A stretch of DNA of 64,000 nucleotides, from the NCBI RefSeq assembly GCF_002056795.1, contig NZ_CP020104.1, forward strand, positions 3,607,001 through 3,671,000, given 5' to 3'. Both the position numbers and the translations under genes were made by a program. Positions 26,191-34,892 of this stretch are shown piece after piece; within the stretch, counting starts at the first letter, position 1; the number at the start of each line of letters is the position of its first letter. This DNA comes from Spirosoma aerolatum. Its GTDB lineage: Bacteria > Bacteroidota > Bacteroidia > Cytophagales > Spirosomataceae. Under the pieces are notes generated by a model. The model searched no databases and was not told the DNA's origin. It saw nothing but the letters and a program-made list of their open reading frames with translations.

Positions 26191-28512
26191 ATGCGTATTA
26201 GAAATACCATAAGTACCTTGCATTGCCTATTGGCCATCAGCAGTTTCGCCCAAACGATAACCGGAAAAATCAAATCCGGTTCCGGCGAAGCGGTCGGTTT
26301 TGCCAACATTTTGGTCTTGAACAGTGCCAACGGCACAACGGCCGACAAAGACGGGAATTTTTCCCTGGACCTGACCAGAGGAAGATATCAACTACAGGTC
26401 AGTGCCATTGGGTATGCCACCAAAATTCAACGGGTGACCGCAGCCGACCAGCCTCAAACGGTAGTCGTCACCTTAGCGGACAATACTAACGCCCTGAGTG
26501 AAGTAGTCGTCACAGCCGATAAAATAGAAGAAAGGCTGCAAAATACGCCCCTGGCCGTGACCTCGCTGAACGCCAAGCAGTTAGAAGAATACCGAGTATG
26601 GACCATCAGCGACCTCACCGCCCTGGCGCCCAGTACGTTCATTGTGGAACACGGAAACAGTACCGGTTCCAATTTTCTGAATATTCGGGGCGCTATGGGG
26701 TTTGCCAATGACCAATCCGTCGCTACGTATGTGGACGGGGTCTATCAGTTTGATTATTTTTCGGCCCCCTTCAATTTCAGCAATATCGAACGAATCGAAA
26801 TTCTACGGGGACCGCAAGGGACGCTCTACGGCCGAAACGCCTACAGTGGCGTGCTCAACGTGATTACCAAACGACCCACCAACAAAACCAGCGCATTTGC
26901 CGAAATAGACTTAGGCAATTACGGCCAACAGCGCTATAGCGTGGGGTTCAATGCGCCAATCGTACACGATAAATTGTTTGTGAATGCCGGGTTTCAGTCC
27001 AACAATCGGGGGTCGGTTTATTCGAATCCAACCCTGGATACCAAAAACTTTGACCACCATAACGCCTATAGCGGCAATGTGAACCTGAAGTATCTGGTAT
27101 CGGATAAGTGGACAATCGACTTGAACTCAAGGTACGAAAACGATAATGACAAGGGGGCTTACCCCTGGGCTGCCACCGACAGCGCAGCCCGAGCCAATCC
27201 CTACACGGTTTTTGGCAATTGGGATAATACTGAACGCAGAACCAATGTCAATACGTCTCTAGGCGTACGATACTTTGGCCGTAGCTTCAATTTTACGTCG
27301 ATTACGGCTTTTGTCGATTATCATATCTGGCTGCCGGGACGATTCGATTTTGATTTTGGCCCCGCCCAGTTAATCAGCTTTACAACCTGGACCAGACAAA
27401 ACGAATTGACCCAGGAGCTTCGCTTTTCGTCACCGGCCAATGCCGGAAGATGGAAATGGACGGTAGGCTCGTATTTATTTGGAGAAAAAATAAAGAATGG
27501 TAGCACGACCTATTTCGACAAGGATTATGCCGCTCTCGATCCGAATGCCCCTTATGCGTCCATCGGCAATGGAAAACGAAATGGCTATGGTATCGCATTT
27601 TTTGGACAGGCGGCCTATTCAATCACGCCCGCTTTTGATGTGACGGTTGGGGCCAGGTATGACATCGAGCGCCGGGAACTGACGCAAAACGCTTCATTTG
27701 AAAAAGATAATGTGGTTTCGCTTCTGTCGCCCGACAGCACGTCGAAGAAAACCTTTAATGCCTTTACTCCCAGGGTGATTTTGAGTTACAAATTGACGGA
27801 TAACTCGATGCTCTATGGATCGTATGCCAAAGGATTTAGAGTCGGCGGATTTAATTTTGGTAACGCGGCCAATCCCACTTACAACCCCGAAAAATCCGAT
27901 AATTATGAAGTGGGCATCAAAAACACGCTCGCGAATAATCGGCTTAAACTGAATCTGACGGCCTTTTATTTTCAACAAAAAGAACAGCAGGTATCCACCT
28001 CCCGCGACGGAATAAACTATGCCACGCTGAACGTGGGCGATATGGATAATTACGGATTGGAACTGGAAGTATCGACCCTGCCGGTCAAAAATTTGCAGAT
28101 CGACTGGACGGCCAGCACCTCGCACAGCGAATACAAAAAACTATTACTCTTTGATGCCGAGACCAATGCGGTCAAAGATTACAAGGGGAATAAGGCGATT
28201 AACAATCCGGCCTTGCAGTCGATGCTGGCGGTTCAATATGGAGTGCCTCTTTCGCAATCGGCTCAAAAACTCAAAGCCTTTGTCCGGGGAGAGTTCATAT
28301 ACATCGGCGAATACCAGTTGGATTTTGTCAATGCCTATCAGCAGAGCGCGTATGGTATGGTCAACGCCCGGGCCGGAGTGACCAGTAACCGGTTCGACGT
28401 CGCTCTGTGGGTTCGCAATCTCGGTGATGTGCGTTATATGGCCTATGGGTACGGCAGCTATATGATGGGCCTTCCCCGAATGATGGGCGTAACGGTGACC
28501 GGTAAATTCTGA
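26191..28512 (+). CDS. TonB-dependent receptor
   Basis: A 773-residue outer-membrane receptor. A signal peptide (1-21) is followed by a carboxypeptidase-regulatory-like domain (TITGKIKSGSGEAVGFANI, about 22-105), a TonB-box-like segment ALSEVVVTADK, the plug (residues about 110-225, with SNFLNIRG and RIEILRGPQGTLYGRNA) and a 22-strand barrel ending in VTVTGKF, a typical outer-membrane C-terminal Phe. The absence of a SusD partner and the PepSY, SCO and DJ-1 neighbours fit a metal-chelate receptor better than a glycan one. The ligand is unknown. Confidence 0.92.
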   Translation: MRIRNTISTLHCLLAISSFAQTITGKIKSGSGEAVGFANILVLNSANGTTADKDGNFSLDLTRGRYQLQVSAIGYATKIQRVTAADQPQTVVVTLADNTNALSEVVVTADKIEERLQNTPLAVTSLNAKQLEEYRVWTISDLTALAPSTFIVEHGNSTGSNFLNIRGAMGFANDQSVATYVDGVYQFDYFSAPFNFSNIERIEILRGPQGTLYGRNAYSGVLNVITKRPTNKTSAFAEIDLGNYGQQRYSVGFNAPIVHDKLFVNAGFQSNNRGSVYSNPTLDTKNFDHHNAYSGNVNLKYLVSDKWTIDLNSRYENDNDKGAYPWAATDSAARANPYTVFGNWDNTERRTNVNTSLGVRYFGRSFNFTSITAFVDYHIWLPGRFDFDFGPAQLISFTTWTRQNELTQELRFSSPANAGRWKWTVGSYLFGEKIKNGSTTYFDKDYAALDPNAPYASIGNGKRNGYGIAFFGQAAYSITPAFDVTVGARYDIERRELTQNASFEKDNVVSLLSPDSTSKKTFNAFTPRVILSYKLTDNSMLYGSYAKGFRVGGFNFGNAANPTYNPEKSDNYEVGIKNTLANNRLKLNLTAFYFQQKEQQVSTSRDGINYATLNVGDMDNYGLELEVSTLPVKNLQIDWTASTSHSEYKKLLLFDAETNAVKDYKGNKAINNPALQSMLAVQYGVPLSQSAQKLKAFVRGEFIYIGEYQLDFVNAYQQSAYGMVNARAGVTSNRFDVALWVRNLGDVRYMAYGYGSYMMGLPRMMGVTVTGKF

Positions 28513-28524
28513 TTGTTTACCGGT
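28498..28524. terminator. Hairpin over the TonB receptor stop codon
   Basis: Arms ACCGGTAAA (28498-28506) and TTTACCGGT (28516-28524), 9-nt loop that contains the TGA stop. No T run follows, so termination strength is uncertain. Confidence 0.5.
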
Positions 28525-28568
28525 TTGCCATTCGGAATCGTCATCGTCACCTACGTTTACCTGTTGAA

Positions 28569-28603
28569 TTTTGGGAAGTAAACTCGTTTTCTGTTTATTT
28601 TTG
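28569..28603 (+). promoter_or_regulatory. Candidate promoter of Cys-motif gene copy 2
   Basis: TATTTTTG (28596-28603) is an exact TAnnTTTG element; TTTTG at 28569-28573 could be the -33 element with a long 22-nt spacer. Start of transcription would be near 28610, 14 nt before the ATG. Confidence 0.45.
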
Positions 28604-28623
28604 TAAGCACTTTCGAATTACAA

Positions 28624-29007
28624 ATGCGGACGTTTATTCTTTATCTGTTGCTGTTTGCTACGTTGCTGCCAACGATGAGTTCGTGGGGCATCATCGCGCA
28701 GTATCAGCTTAATAAAGAGTATATAGCCCGCGTTCTCTGCGAAAACCGCAACCGGCCAGAACTGCATTGCGACGGTAAATGCTACCTGGCCAAACGGCTA
28801 AAAGCCCAGCAGGAGAAACAGGATAAGGAAACCACCGAGCGTGTGCAGAAAACGCCATCCATTCAGCTTTTCTTCATGGACGCTATCGGATTTACCTGCT
28901 CACCGGCTTCCCTGACCCAGCAGACGCACACCGCGTTTACGTATCAGCTTGCGGCTTATTCTGCTCCGATTTTGCCTGTTTTTCAGCCGCCCTGTACAGG
29001 CTGTTAG
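28624..29007 (+). CDS. Small Cys-motif membrane-anchored protein (copy 2)
   Basis: A 127-residue paralogue of the protein at 20762, with the same hydrophobic N-terminus, SSWGII, and Cys39, Cys49, Cys53 in LCENRNRPELHCDGKC at identical positions, followed by the same basic helix. The C-terminal halves differ, but this copy also ends in Cys (PPCTGC). Between the two copies lies the whole SCO/PepSY/DJ-1/TonB operon; downstream of this copy is the MbnP/MbnH set, 176 nt away. Function unknown; metal binding is inferred. Confidence 0.82.
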   Translation: MRTFILYLLLFATLLPTMSSWGIIAQYQLNKEYIARVLCENRNRPELHCDGKCYLAKRLKAQQEKQDKETTERVQKTPSIQLFFMDAIGFTCSPASLTQQTHTAFTYQLAAYSAPILPVFQPPCTGC

Positions 29008-29183
29008 TCCCTCTCCATAAGTCATTTTTGGGCTTGTATCTGCTTCTCCAACAGCTCGTTGGCGGGAGTTTTGGTGTTTTTTTATCACAATTTATTCTTT
29101 TTTAGTCAATCTGTCTGGACGGAGAAATGGCTGGTATTCGGTCATTCCCGTCTGGATTTGATGTGGCTGTTATCAACACAATC

Positions 29184-30008
29184 ATGCGTATTCATTTTTC
29201 AACTATACTTTCGGTTCTGATTGCCAGTTTTACGTTTGTCGCCTGCCACAAAGAAGCCGACGATGCGATTGATCCCAATACCAAAAACTCAGTATCCATT
29301 CAGTTCGAAAACCGGGTTGGCGATCAGAAACTGGTGCTGGGAACGCCAGCGTATAAAAATGCAGCGGGCGAACCCTTTGGCATTACGGCGCTCAATTATT
29401 TCGTCAGCAACATCGCGCTGAAAAATGAAGATGGTACCGTCCAGAAATTTCCAAATCAATATTTTCTGGTGCGTCAGGCCGATGCGGCCTCGCAAATTAT
29501 TACCCTGAAAGATGTCCCCTCGGGTAATTACAGCGAAATGACGTTTACCATTGGGGTCGATAGCACGAAAAGCGTTTCGCCGGTGGCGGAACGGGTAGGC
29601 GCTCTGGACGTAACGAGCTACGGCAACGACGGCATGTACTGGTCCTGGAATTCGGGCTACATCTTCCTTAAACTGGAAGGTACGTCAACGGCCGTGCCTA
29701 AAACGACCAATGCCAATCAGGCGTTTGCACTGCATGTTGGTGGATACGGCGGTGGTTGGAACGGAGCCGCCAAAACGGTGAACAACCTGCGAACCGTGAC
29801 CCTGCCCATCACGACGAAAGCAACTGTTCGGGGAAACATTGCCCCTGAAATTCACTTGTTTGTCGATGCGCTGAAGATTTTCGACGGCCCCAACAAGATT
29901 AGCCTGGCAACGACCAACAGCGTTCATAGCCCAACCGTGGCCACTCCGATTGCGGATAACTACAAGACCATGTTCCAGGTCGACCACGTCCATAACGACA
30001 AGCAGTAA
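29184..30008 (+). CDS. MbnP-family lipoprotein (first copy)
   Basis: A 274-residue lipoprotein (lipobox FVAC, Cys21) of the MbnP family. Diagnostic are SVSIQFENRVGDQKLVLG at the start of the mature part, NYFVSNIALK, FTIGVDS and MYWSWNSGYIF (151-161; Trp153, Trp155). MbnP binds copper, and its tryptophan is oxidised to kynurenine by the di-haem enzyme MbnH in methanotrophs. The MbnH homologue follows 44 nt downstream. The start is ATG 29184; an in-frame start at 29127 adds residues that hide the lipoprotein signal. Confidence 0.88.
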   Translation: MRIHFSTILSVLIASFTFVACHKEADDAIDPNTKNSVSIQFENRVGDQKLVLGTPAYKNAAGEPFGITALNYFVSNIALKNEDGTVQKFPNQYFLVRQADAASQIITLKDVPSGNYSEMTFTIGVDSTKSVSPVAERVGALDVTSYGNDGMYWSWNSGYIFLKLEGTSTAVPKTTNANQAFALHVGGYGGGWNGAAKTVNNLRTVTLPITTKATVRGNIAPEIHLFVDALKIFDGPNKISLATTNSVHSPTVATPIADNYKTMFQVDHVHNDKQ

Positions 30009-30014
30009 ATCGCG

Positions 30015-30040
30015 TGGCTCAGCCGGTAACGGCTGAGCCA
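30015..30040 (+). promoter_or_regulatory. Stem-loop with GUAA tetraloop between mbnP and mbnH-like genes
   Basis: Arms TGGCTCAGCCG (30015-30025) and CGGCTGAGCCA (30030-30040) are perfectly complementary and close on GTAA, a GNRA-type tetraloop. It begins 6 nt after the mbnP stop and ends 12 nt before the mbnH ATG, where it could influence translation or protect the upstream message. No T run, so not a standard terminator. Confidence 0.65.
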
Positions 30041-30052
30041 TACTCGTTGCCT

Positions 30053-31096
30053 ATGAACCGTTTTTCGAACCGCTTGTGCTTCCTGCTGGTCGTGAGTGGG
30101 TGGCTGGTGGGATGTCAGGCTACGGAGCCGGACGCCCAGCCGGAAGTCTTATTTGTCAAACCGACCAATTTCCCGGAACCCGTCTACGCATTGGATCAGA
30201 ATCGACCCACGGATGCCGGATTTAAACTGGGGAGGGCGCTGTTTTATGATGGAATGCTTTCGCGCGATGGGTCTATTTCCTGCGCTGAGTGTCATAATCA
30301 GGCGTATGCGTTTACGCACCATCAGCACGATGTAAGTCATGGTATTGACAATCAGGTGGGAACGCGCAATTCGATGCCGATTCAGAATTTGGCCTGGGCC
30401 TCGGATTTCTTTTGGGATGGAGGGGTACATAGCTTGGATTTAGCACCTATTGCGCCGATTGAAAACCCGGTTGAGATGGATGAGAAATCGACCAACGTGA
30501 TCACCAAACTGCGCCAGATCACGAAATATCCGCCGATGTTCAAAGCGGCATTTGGTACCGATGAAATCAATGGCCCGCGCTTTTTACAGGCATTGTCGCA
30601 GTTTATGCTGACGTTGGTATCGGGCAATTCGCGCTACGACAAATGGGTGCGTAAAGAGCCCGGCGGTACGCTTACCGACGACGAACTGGCTGGGTTGACC
30701 GCATTCCGGGCTAAATGCAGCGGTTGCCATACTGGTGAACTATTTACCGATAACAGCTTCCGAAATAACGGCCTGTTCATTCAGGGCAGCAAAGACGAAG
30801 GGCGTGCCCATGTGACAGAGCTGGCTCAGGATCGCTACAAATTCAAAGTGCCGAGTTTGCGCAACGTAGAGAAAACGCTGCCGTATATGCACGATGGTCG
30901 CTTTTACTCCCTCGATGCGGTGTTAACCCATTACGCCGAAAACGTACAGAAAACGGAAAACCTCGACCCATTGCTGCAACAGAATGGGCGGTTGGGCATA
31001 CAACTGACTGACAATGACAAACGACAGATTATCGCGTTTCTGAAAACGCTCACCGATGATCAGTTTTTGCGTGATCCGCGTTTTGTTGAACCCTAA
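30053..31096 (+). CDS. MbnH/MauG-like di-haem cytochrome c peroxidase family protein, lipoprotein
   Basis: A 347-residue periplasmic di-haem c-type cytochrome with lipobox LVGC (Cys21). Two haem-binding motifs are present: CAECH (77-81) and CSGCH (222-226), in the bacterial CcP/MauG arrangement, with FDGMLSRDGSISCAECH-like and LRNVEKTLPYMHDGR segments typical of the family. MbnH oxidises a tryptophan in its partner MbnP; here one MbnP gene lies on each side of the cassette. The start is ATG 30053, after the hairpin. A conventional peroxidase role is the alternative, but the MbnP neighbours favour MbnH. Confidence 0.88.
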   Translation: MNRFSNRLCFLLVVSGWLVGCQATEPDAQPEVLFVKPTNFPEPVYALDQNRPTDAGFKLGRALFYDGMLSRDGSISCAECHNQAYAFTHHQHDVSHGIDNQVGTRNSMPIQNLAWASDFFWDGGVHSLDLAPIAPIENPVEMDEKSTNVITKLRQITKYPPMFKAAFGTDEINGPRFLQALSQFMLTLVSGNSRYDKWVRKEPGGTLTDDELAGLTAFRAKCSGCHTGELFTDNSFRNNGLFIQGSKDEGRAHVTELAQDRYKFKVPSLRNVEKTLPYMHDGRFYSLDAVLTHYAENVQKTENLDPLLQQNGRLGIQLTDNDKRQIIAFLKTLTDDQFLRDPRFVEP

Positions 31097-31129
31097 GTTT
31101 TGTCCAACCTAAAAAAACACCACTACCGC

Positions 31130-32041
31130 ATGAAAAAATATATAGCGATTGGCCTGCTGGCCTTGTTCAGCGTTCCAACGCTGGCCTGCGATCTTTGCGG
31201 GTGCAGCAACGGCGGGTCGTTTTTTGGGATTTTACCGCAGGGACACCGGGGCTTTTTGGGTGTACGCTACCGGTACAATACGTTCAATTCCCATTTGAGC
31301 AGTCTTAACCTGAGCAGCCGGGAGCAGTTTCGAACAGCCGAACTTTGGGGCCGGTTTTATCCGGCCAAACGTGTGCAGATCATGGCGTTTGTGCCCTACC
31401 AGTTTAGCCAGCAAACCATGCTCAAATCCGGGGAAACCATACCGTTGCGCGGTCTGAGCGACATTACCGCTTTGGCCCATTACAACGTACTGAATACGTT
31501 TATGGATGATTCGGTTGTCCACGTTGTCAACCACAATCTGCTGGTGGGTGGTGGCGTTAAACTACCGACGGGTCGGTATCGGTACGATGAAAACAGCCTG
31601 TCGGACGTAGCGAATCCTAATTTTCAGTTGGGCACGGGTAGTACCGACTACATTGCCAACGTTATTTATACGGCTCGCTACAAAAACTGGGGCCTGAATG
31701 CCGATGTGTCGTACCGAATGACGACCACGAATCCCAATGGCTACCGTTTCGGGAATCGGCTCAATACCTCGGCGTCACTATTTTATCTAACCAGTCTGGG
31801 TAGCCGGTCGATTATGCCCAACGCGGGGGTGTTTGTCGAACAGGCGGGTCATGACATTCGCGGGGGTGTGATGAATACCCAAACGGGTGGCTATGCCGCC
31901 TACCTGAACCTCGGCACGGAAGTGTATTTGAACAAACTCTCCTTTGGTGTGAGCTATCGGCGTCCTGTATCCCAGTATTTGTCAGAAGGGGAGTTGCAGG
32001 CAAATGCGCAACTGACAACCCATATCACCTTTTTATTCTGA
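31130..32041 (+). CDS. Outer-membrane barrel-like protein with N-terminal CxxCxC motif
   Basis: A 303-residue protein. The signal peptide ends SVPTLA and the mature chain starts CDLCGCSNGGSFFG, three Cys in a CxxCxC pattern at the very N-terminus; the first could also be lipidated. The rest alternates polar and hydrophobic residues as in beta-barrel proteins (VRYRYNTF, AELWGRFYPAKRVQIMAFVPYQF) and ends in TTHITFLF with C-terminal Phe. Proteins of this type occur next to MbnP/MbnH genes in Bacteroidetes and are called transporters by position. A metal pore or metal-sensing barrel is inferred. Start ATG 31130 rather than a TTG at 31100. Confidence 0.75.
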   Translation: MKKYIAIGLLALFSVPTLACDLCGCSNGGSFFGILPQGHRGFLGVRYRYNTFNSHLSSLNLSSREQFRTAELWGRFYPAKRVQIMAFVPYQFSQQTMLKSGETIPLRGLSDITALAHYNVLNTFMDDSVVHVVNHNLLVGGGVKLPTGRYRYDENSLSDVANPNFQLGTGSTDYIANVIYTARYKNWGLNADVSYRMTTTNPNGYRFGNRLNTSASLFYLTSLGSRSIMPNAGVFVEQAGHDIRGGVMNTQTGGYAAYLNLGTEVYLNKLSFGVSYRRPVSQYLSEGELQANAQLTTHITFLF

Positions 32042-32048
32042 TCAATCG

Positions 32049-32858
32049 ATGCGCCAGTCCCTCTTTTTCATGCTGCTCCTGACCAGTGCGCTGGTCGGTA
32101 CCTTTCTCGCCTGTCAAAACGATGTCGGCACCGCCGAAACGGGTTCACTTACGGTCAGTTTCGATAACGTAGTCGGTAGTCAGGACCTGAAATTAGGGAC
32201 TGGTACGTATCAGAATGCGGCTGGCGAGTCATTCAACGTGACCAAGTTCAATTATTTCGTCAGTAACTTTCGGCTTAAAAAGGCCGACGGAACTGAGTAT
32301 GTATTGCCTCAGGAGGCTAACTATTATTTGATTCAGGAAGATAAACCGGAATCACAATCCTTTACACTGACAACTATTCCAACGGGTGAGTACATTGGTA
32401 TGTCATTTTTAATTGGAGTGGATAGTTTGCGGAGTCTGGCCAATATTAGTCAGCGTACGGGAGTGCTTGATCCGGGTTTGGGAACTCACGAAGCGATGTA
32501 CTGGGAATGGAATTCAGGCTATATTTTTCTCAAGCTGGAAGGCACCTCGTCCGCAGCCCCGGCTGCCCAGAACAATCTATTTTTCTACCACATTGGCGGT
32601 TTTGGAGGAGGCTATAATGGCAAGAAAACCATCAATAATCTGCGTACCATTACCATTCCGTTCAGCGGGAATACGGCTCAGGTATCTGCATCGGGCAGAC
32701 CGCAGGTCAATCTGACCGCAGATGTACTAAAGGTCTTCAATGGCCCAACAACTTTGAAAATAGCCCAGCATTCGTCAGTAATGTTTGAAGACTATTCAGC
32801 CAACATTGCCAATAACTACAAGGAAATGATCCGGTATAAGGATTTACAAAATCAGTAA
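32049..32858 (+). CDS. MbnP-family lipoprotein (second copy)
   Basis: A 269-residue lipoprotein (LAC, Cys22) closely related in layout to the protein at 29184: SLTVSFDNVVGSQDLKLGTG, KFNYFVSNFRLK, LIGVDSLRS, and MYWEWNSGYIF (150-160; Trp152, Trp154). It starts 7 nt after the barrel gene. The MbnH gene is thus flanked by two potential substrates. The two MbnP proteins differ in surface loops and in the residue between the two Trp (Ser or Glu), so they may bind different metals or be oxidised differently. Confidence 0.88.
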   Translation: MRQSLFFMLLLTSALVGTFLACQNDVGTAETGSLTVSFDNVVGSQDLKLGTGTYQNAAGESFNVTKFNYFVSNFRLKKADGTEYVLPQEANYYLIQEDKPESQSFTLTTIPTGEYIGMSFLIGVDSLRSLANISQRTGVLDPGLGTHEAMYWEWNSGYIFLKLEGTSSAAPAAQNNLFFYHIGGFGGGYNGKKTINNLRTITIPFSGNTAQVSASGRPQVNLTADVLKVFNGPTTLKIAQHSSVMFEDYSANIANNYKEMIRYKDLQNQ

Positions 32859-32985
32859 GAGGTATAGTTTACTACCCAAACAAGGGCTTGTAGGAATAAG
32901 TCGACTATATGAGGCAACACCTGTTTGGAGGGTGAAAGCAAGAAAGAAACATTGAATGGATAACGCGCATCCGTCGTGAGGGACG

Positions 32986-33573
32986 TTAACGGGAAAAGAA
33001 ACGAGGGAGCAGCATTGGCACACGCTGTCGGTAGGCTTTATAGCTTTCGCCGAAGGTGGAAACCAGCTTTTGTTCTTCAAAATAAATACCGATTCGAATG
33101 TATATCGCTGCGGCCAAAACCAGAAGTATATGCGACCAGGTAGGCTGCGTAAGCCAGATGCCCAGTAAACTCAACAGAATGCCCGTGTATAGCGGATGAC
33201 GCACGTATCGAAGTAAACCCGTCTGGCGCAGATCTTGCCCTGTAGTTTGTTGGCTGCTGGCGGGCCAGCCAATGAATTCGGCCAGATCATAGCCCCAAAG
33301 GGCAGTGAGGGCCATTCCTACGCCCAGCGCGGTAATGAGCAGACCAATCAGCGTTGAGCCTTGCCAGCAACTAACATACTCAGCTGGCGCTTTCCAGTGA
33401 AGCCACAGGACGGGTAGGAAAGTAAGTAGGGCGATAGCGTTGTATAGCAAACGGTAATACTTAGTGAGCCAGCCCAACCTGAGTGCTACCAATTGTTTCA
33501 GCCACACACTAGCAGTCAGGCTGTGAATTAAGCCAAAAACAAACCAGCTTGCCAGAATTAAAATAGAATACAT
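32986..33573 (-). CDS. NnrU/isoprenylcysteine methyltransferase-like membrane protein
   Basis: A 195-residue protein with five or six membrane helices. The end has the ICMT/PEMT signature: RYVRHPLYTGILLSLLGIWL and EEQKLVSTFGESYKAYRQRVP, i.e. RHPxYxG, EE, and YxxYxxxVP. These bind S-adenosylmethionine and methylate lipids or prenyl-cysteine; bacterial members (NnrU, MddA-type methanethiol methyltransferase) have varied or unknown substrates. Start ATG 33573 instead of TTG 33579. Monocistronic, convergent with the second MbnP gene. Confidence 0.82.
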   Translation of the reverse strand: MYSILILASWFVFGLIHSLTASVWLKQLVALRLGWLTKYYRLLYNAIALLTFLPVLWLHWKAPAEYVSCWQGSTLIGLLITALGVGMALTALWGYDLAEFIGWPASSQQTTGQDLRQTGLLRYVRHPLYTGILLSLLGIWLTQPTWSHILLVLAAAIYIRIGIYFEEQKLVSTFGESYKAYRQRVPMLLPRFFSR

Positions 33574-33707
33574 AGTCAAATCATACCTACAGGGCGCTTC
33601 ATCGTATAATACCGGGACCGTAAACGTAAGTAGACGTTATCCCTAATCCAGGTTAATATAGCCATAAGGCCTGTTACGACAAAAAAGTAACCTGAGAACT
33701 CGGTCCG

Positions 33708-34868
33708 CTAAGCCGAAAAGGTACTAAACCGAAAAGGGCTGATGTCAAATTTAGTTGTTCCGACTAAGGCCAGCTCGGCAAGAATCTGCCCGACAGCTGC
33801 CGAATGTTTGAAGCCGTGCCCCGAACAGGCAGAGGCCAATAGCACATGGGCATAATCGGGATGCTGGTCGATGATGAAATCACCGTTGGGTGTCATCGTA
33901 TATAGACAAACGACCGATTTAATGCACTGAGGACCAATGTTGTTTAAGTTTGGGGCAACGAACTGCTCATACATGCGCTGTGTTTCGGCCTGGCTAATGT
34001 ATCGGCTCACGGTATCGGGTGTGGTGGGGTATTCATAGGTTTCAGTAGCTACTTTAAGGCCGCCAGTTGGCCCGTTGATGGCAGGAAACCCGTAAATGCC
34101 TTGGTCATTCAGAATGAAAATCGGCATGTTATCCGGTGTGTACTGCTCGTATTCGCCTTCGATAGCAAACCAGTAAAGTACCTGACGATACACCCGTATT
34201 AACTTACTGTAAGGCGTTTGTCGAAGTGATTCCGTCACCCATGAACCCGTCGTCAGAATCAGTTTCCTGGTTTGGTAGCTTCCTTTATCCGTTTGGACAG
34301 TTACGCCCGAAGCGGTTGACTGAAACGAGAACATTCGCTCATTCATGTGAACCGATGCGCCTGCTTTTTGAGCCTGTTCCAGTTGAACGCTAATGCATCG
34401 TTCAGGATTTAAAAAGCCTGCTTCGGGTTCGTAATAGCCTATATCGTTTTGGTTATACCGGAATTGCGGGAATTCATATCGCAGGGCGTCCGTATCCAGA
34501 ATACGGTGGGCTATGCCGAACTGTTCGGCGGCTTCAAGGGTCGTGCTTAACCATCCTGGTTTATTACGGGTTCGTACGGTAGCGTATTGCTGACCTACGA
34601 AAAGCCCGCCTGTAATGGTTAGTAGCTTTTCTCCCGATTGCTGTTCGAGTTCGCGCCAGATCTGGTACGAGCGTAAAGTTAGCGGAACAAAATGCAGGCC
34701 TTCGCCGATGGCCTGTCGGGTAATGCGGGTGTCACCGTGGGTAGAGCCCTGCGTATGCGGAGGGGCGAACTGGTCGATACCCAGAACGTGGGGCGTCTGC
34801 CTGGATAGCTGATACAGTGTAGCGCTACCCATTGCTCCCAATCCGATAACAATAGCGTCGTAAAGCAT
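33708..34868 (-). CDS. solA: N-methyl-L-tryptophan oxidase / sarcosine oxidase-like flavoenzyme
   Basis: A 386-residue FAD enzyme of the monomeric sarcosine oxidase/SolA family. The N-terminal FAD-binding dinucleotide fold is DAIVIGLGAMGSATLYQLS; HTQGSTHGDTRITRQAIGEG is the typical MSOX/MTOX segment; and Cys348 in LLASACSGHGFKHS is the residue that carries the covalent flavin in this family. The enzyme oxidises N-methylated amino acids to formaldehyde, hydrogen peroxide and the amino acid. Its natural substrate cannot be told. Upstream lies a large hairpin, then the barrel gene on the same strand. Confidence 0.88.
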   Translation of the reverse strand: MLYDAIVIGLGAMGSATLYQLSRQTPHVLGIDQFAPPHTQGSTHGDTRITRQAIGEGLHFVPLTLRSYQIWRELEQQSGEKLLTITGGLFVGQQYATVRTRNKPGWLSTTLEAAEQFGIAHRILDTDALRYEFPQFRYNQNDIGYYEPEAGFLNPERCISVQLEQAQKAGASVHMNERMFSFQSTASGVTVQTDKGSYQTRKLILTTGSWVTESLRQTPYSKLIRVYRQVLYWFAIEGEYEQYTPDNMPIFILNDQGIYGFPAINGPTGGLKVATETYEYPTTPDTVSRYISQAETQRMYEQFVAPNLNNIGPQCIKSVVCLYTMTPNGDFIIDQHPDYAHVLLASACSGHGFKHSAAVGQILAELALVGTTKFDISPFRFSTFSA

Positions 34869-34892
34869 AAGCCCATTATTAACTGGCTCCTA

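Noticed and set aside
20724..32858. Integrative element or genomic island with att sites
   Set aside because: No integrase, tRNA gene or direct-repeat ends were seen; the duplicated Cys genes are genes, not att sites.
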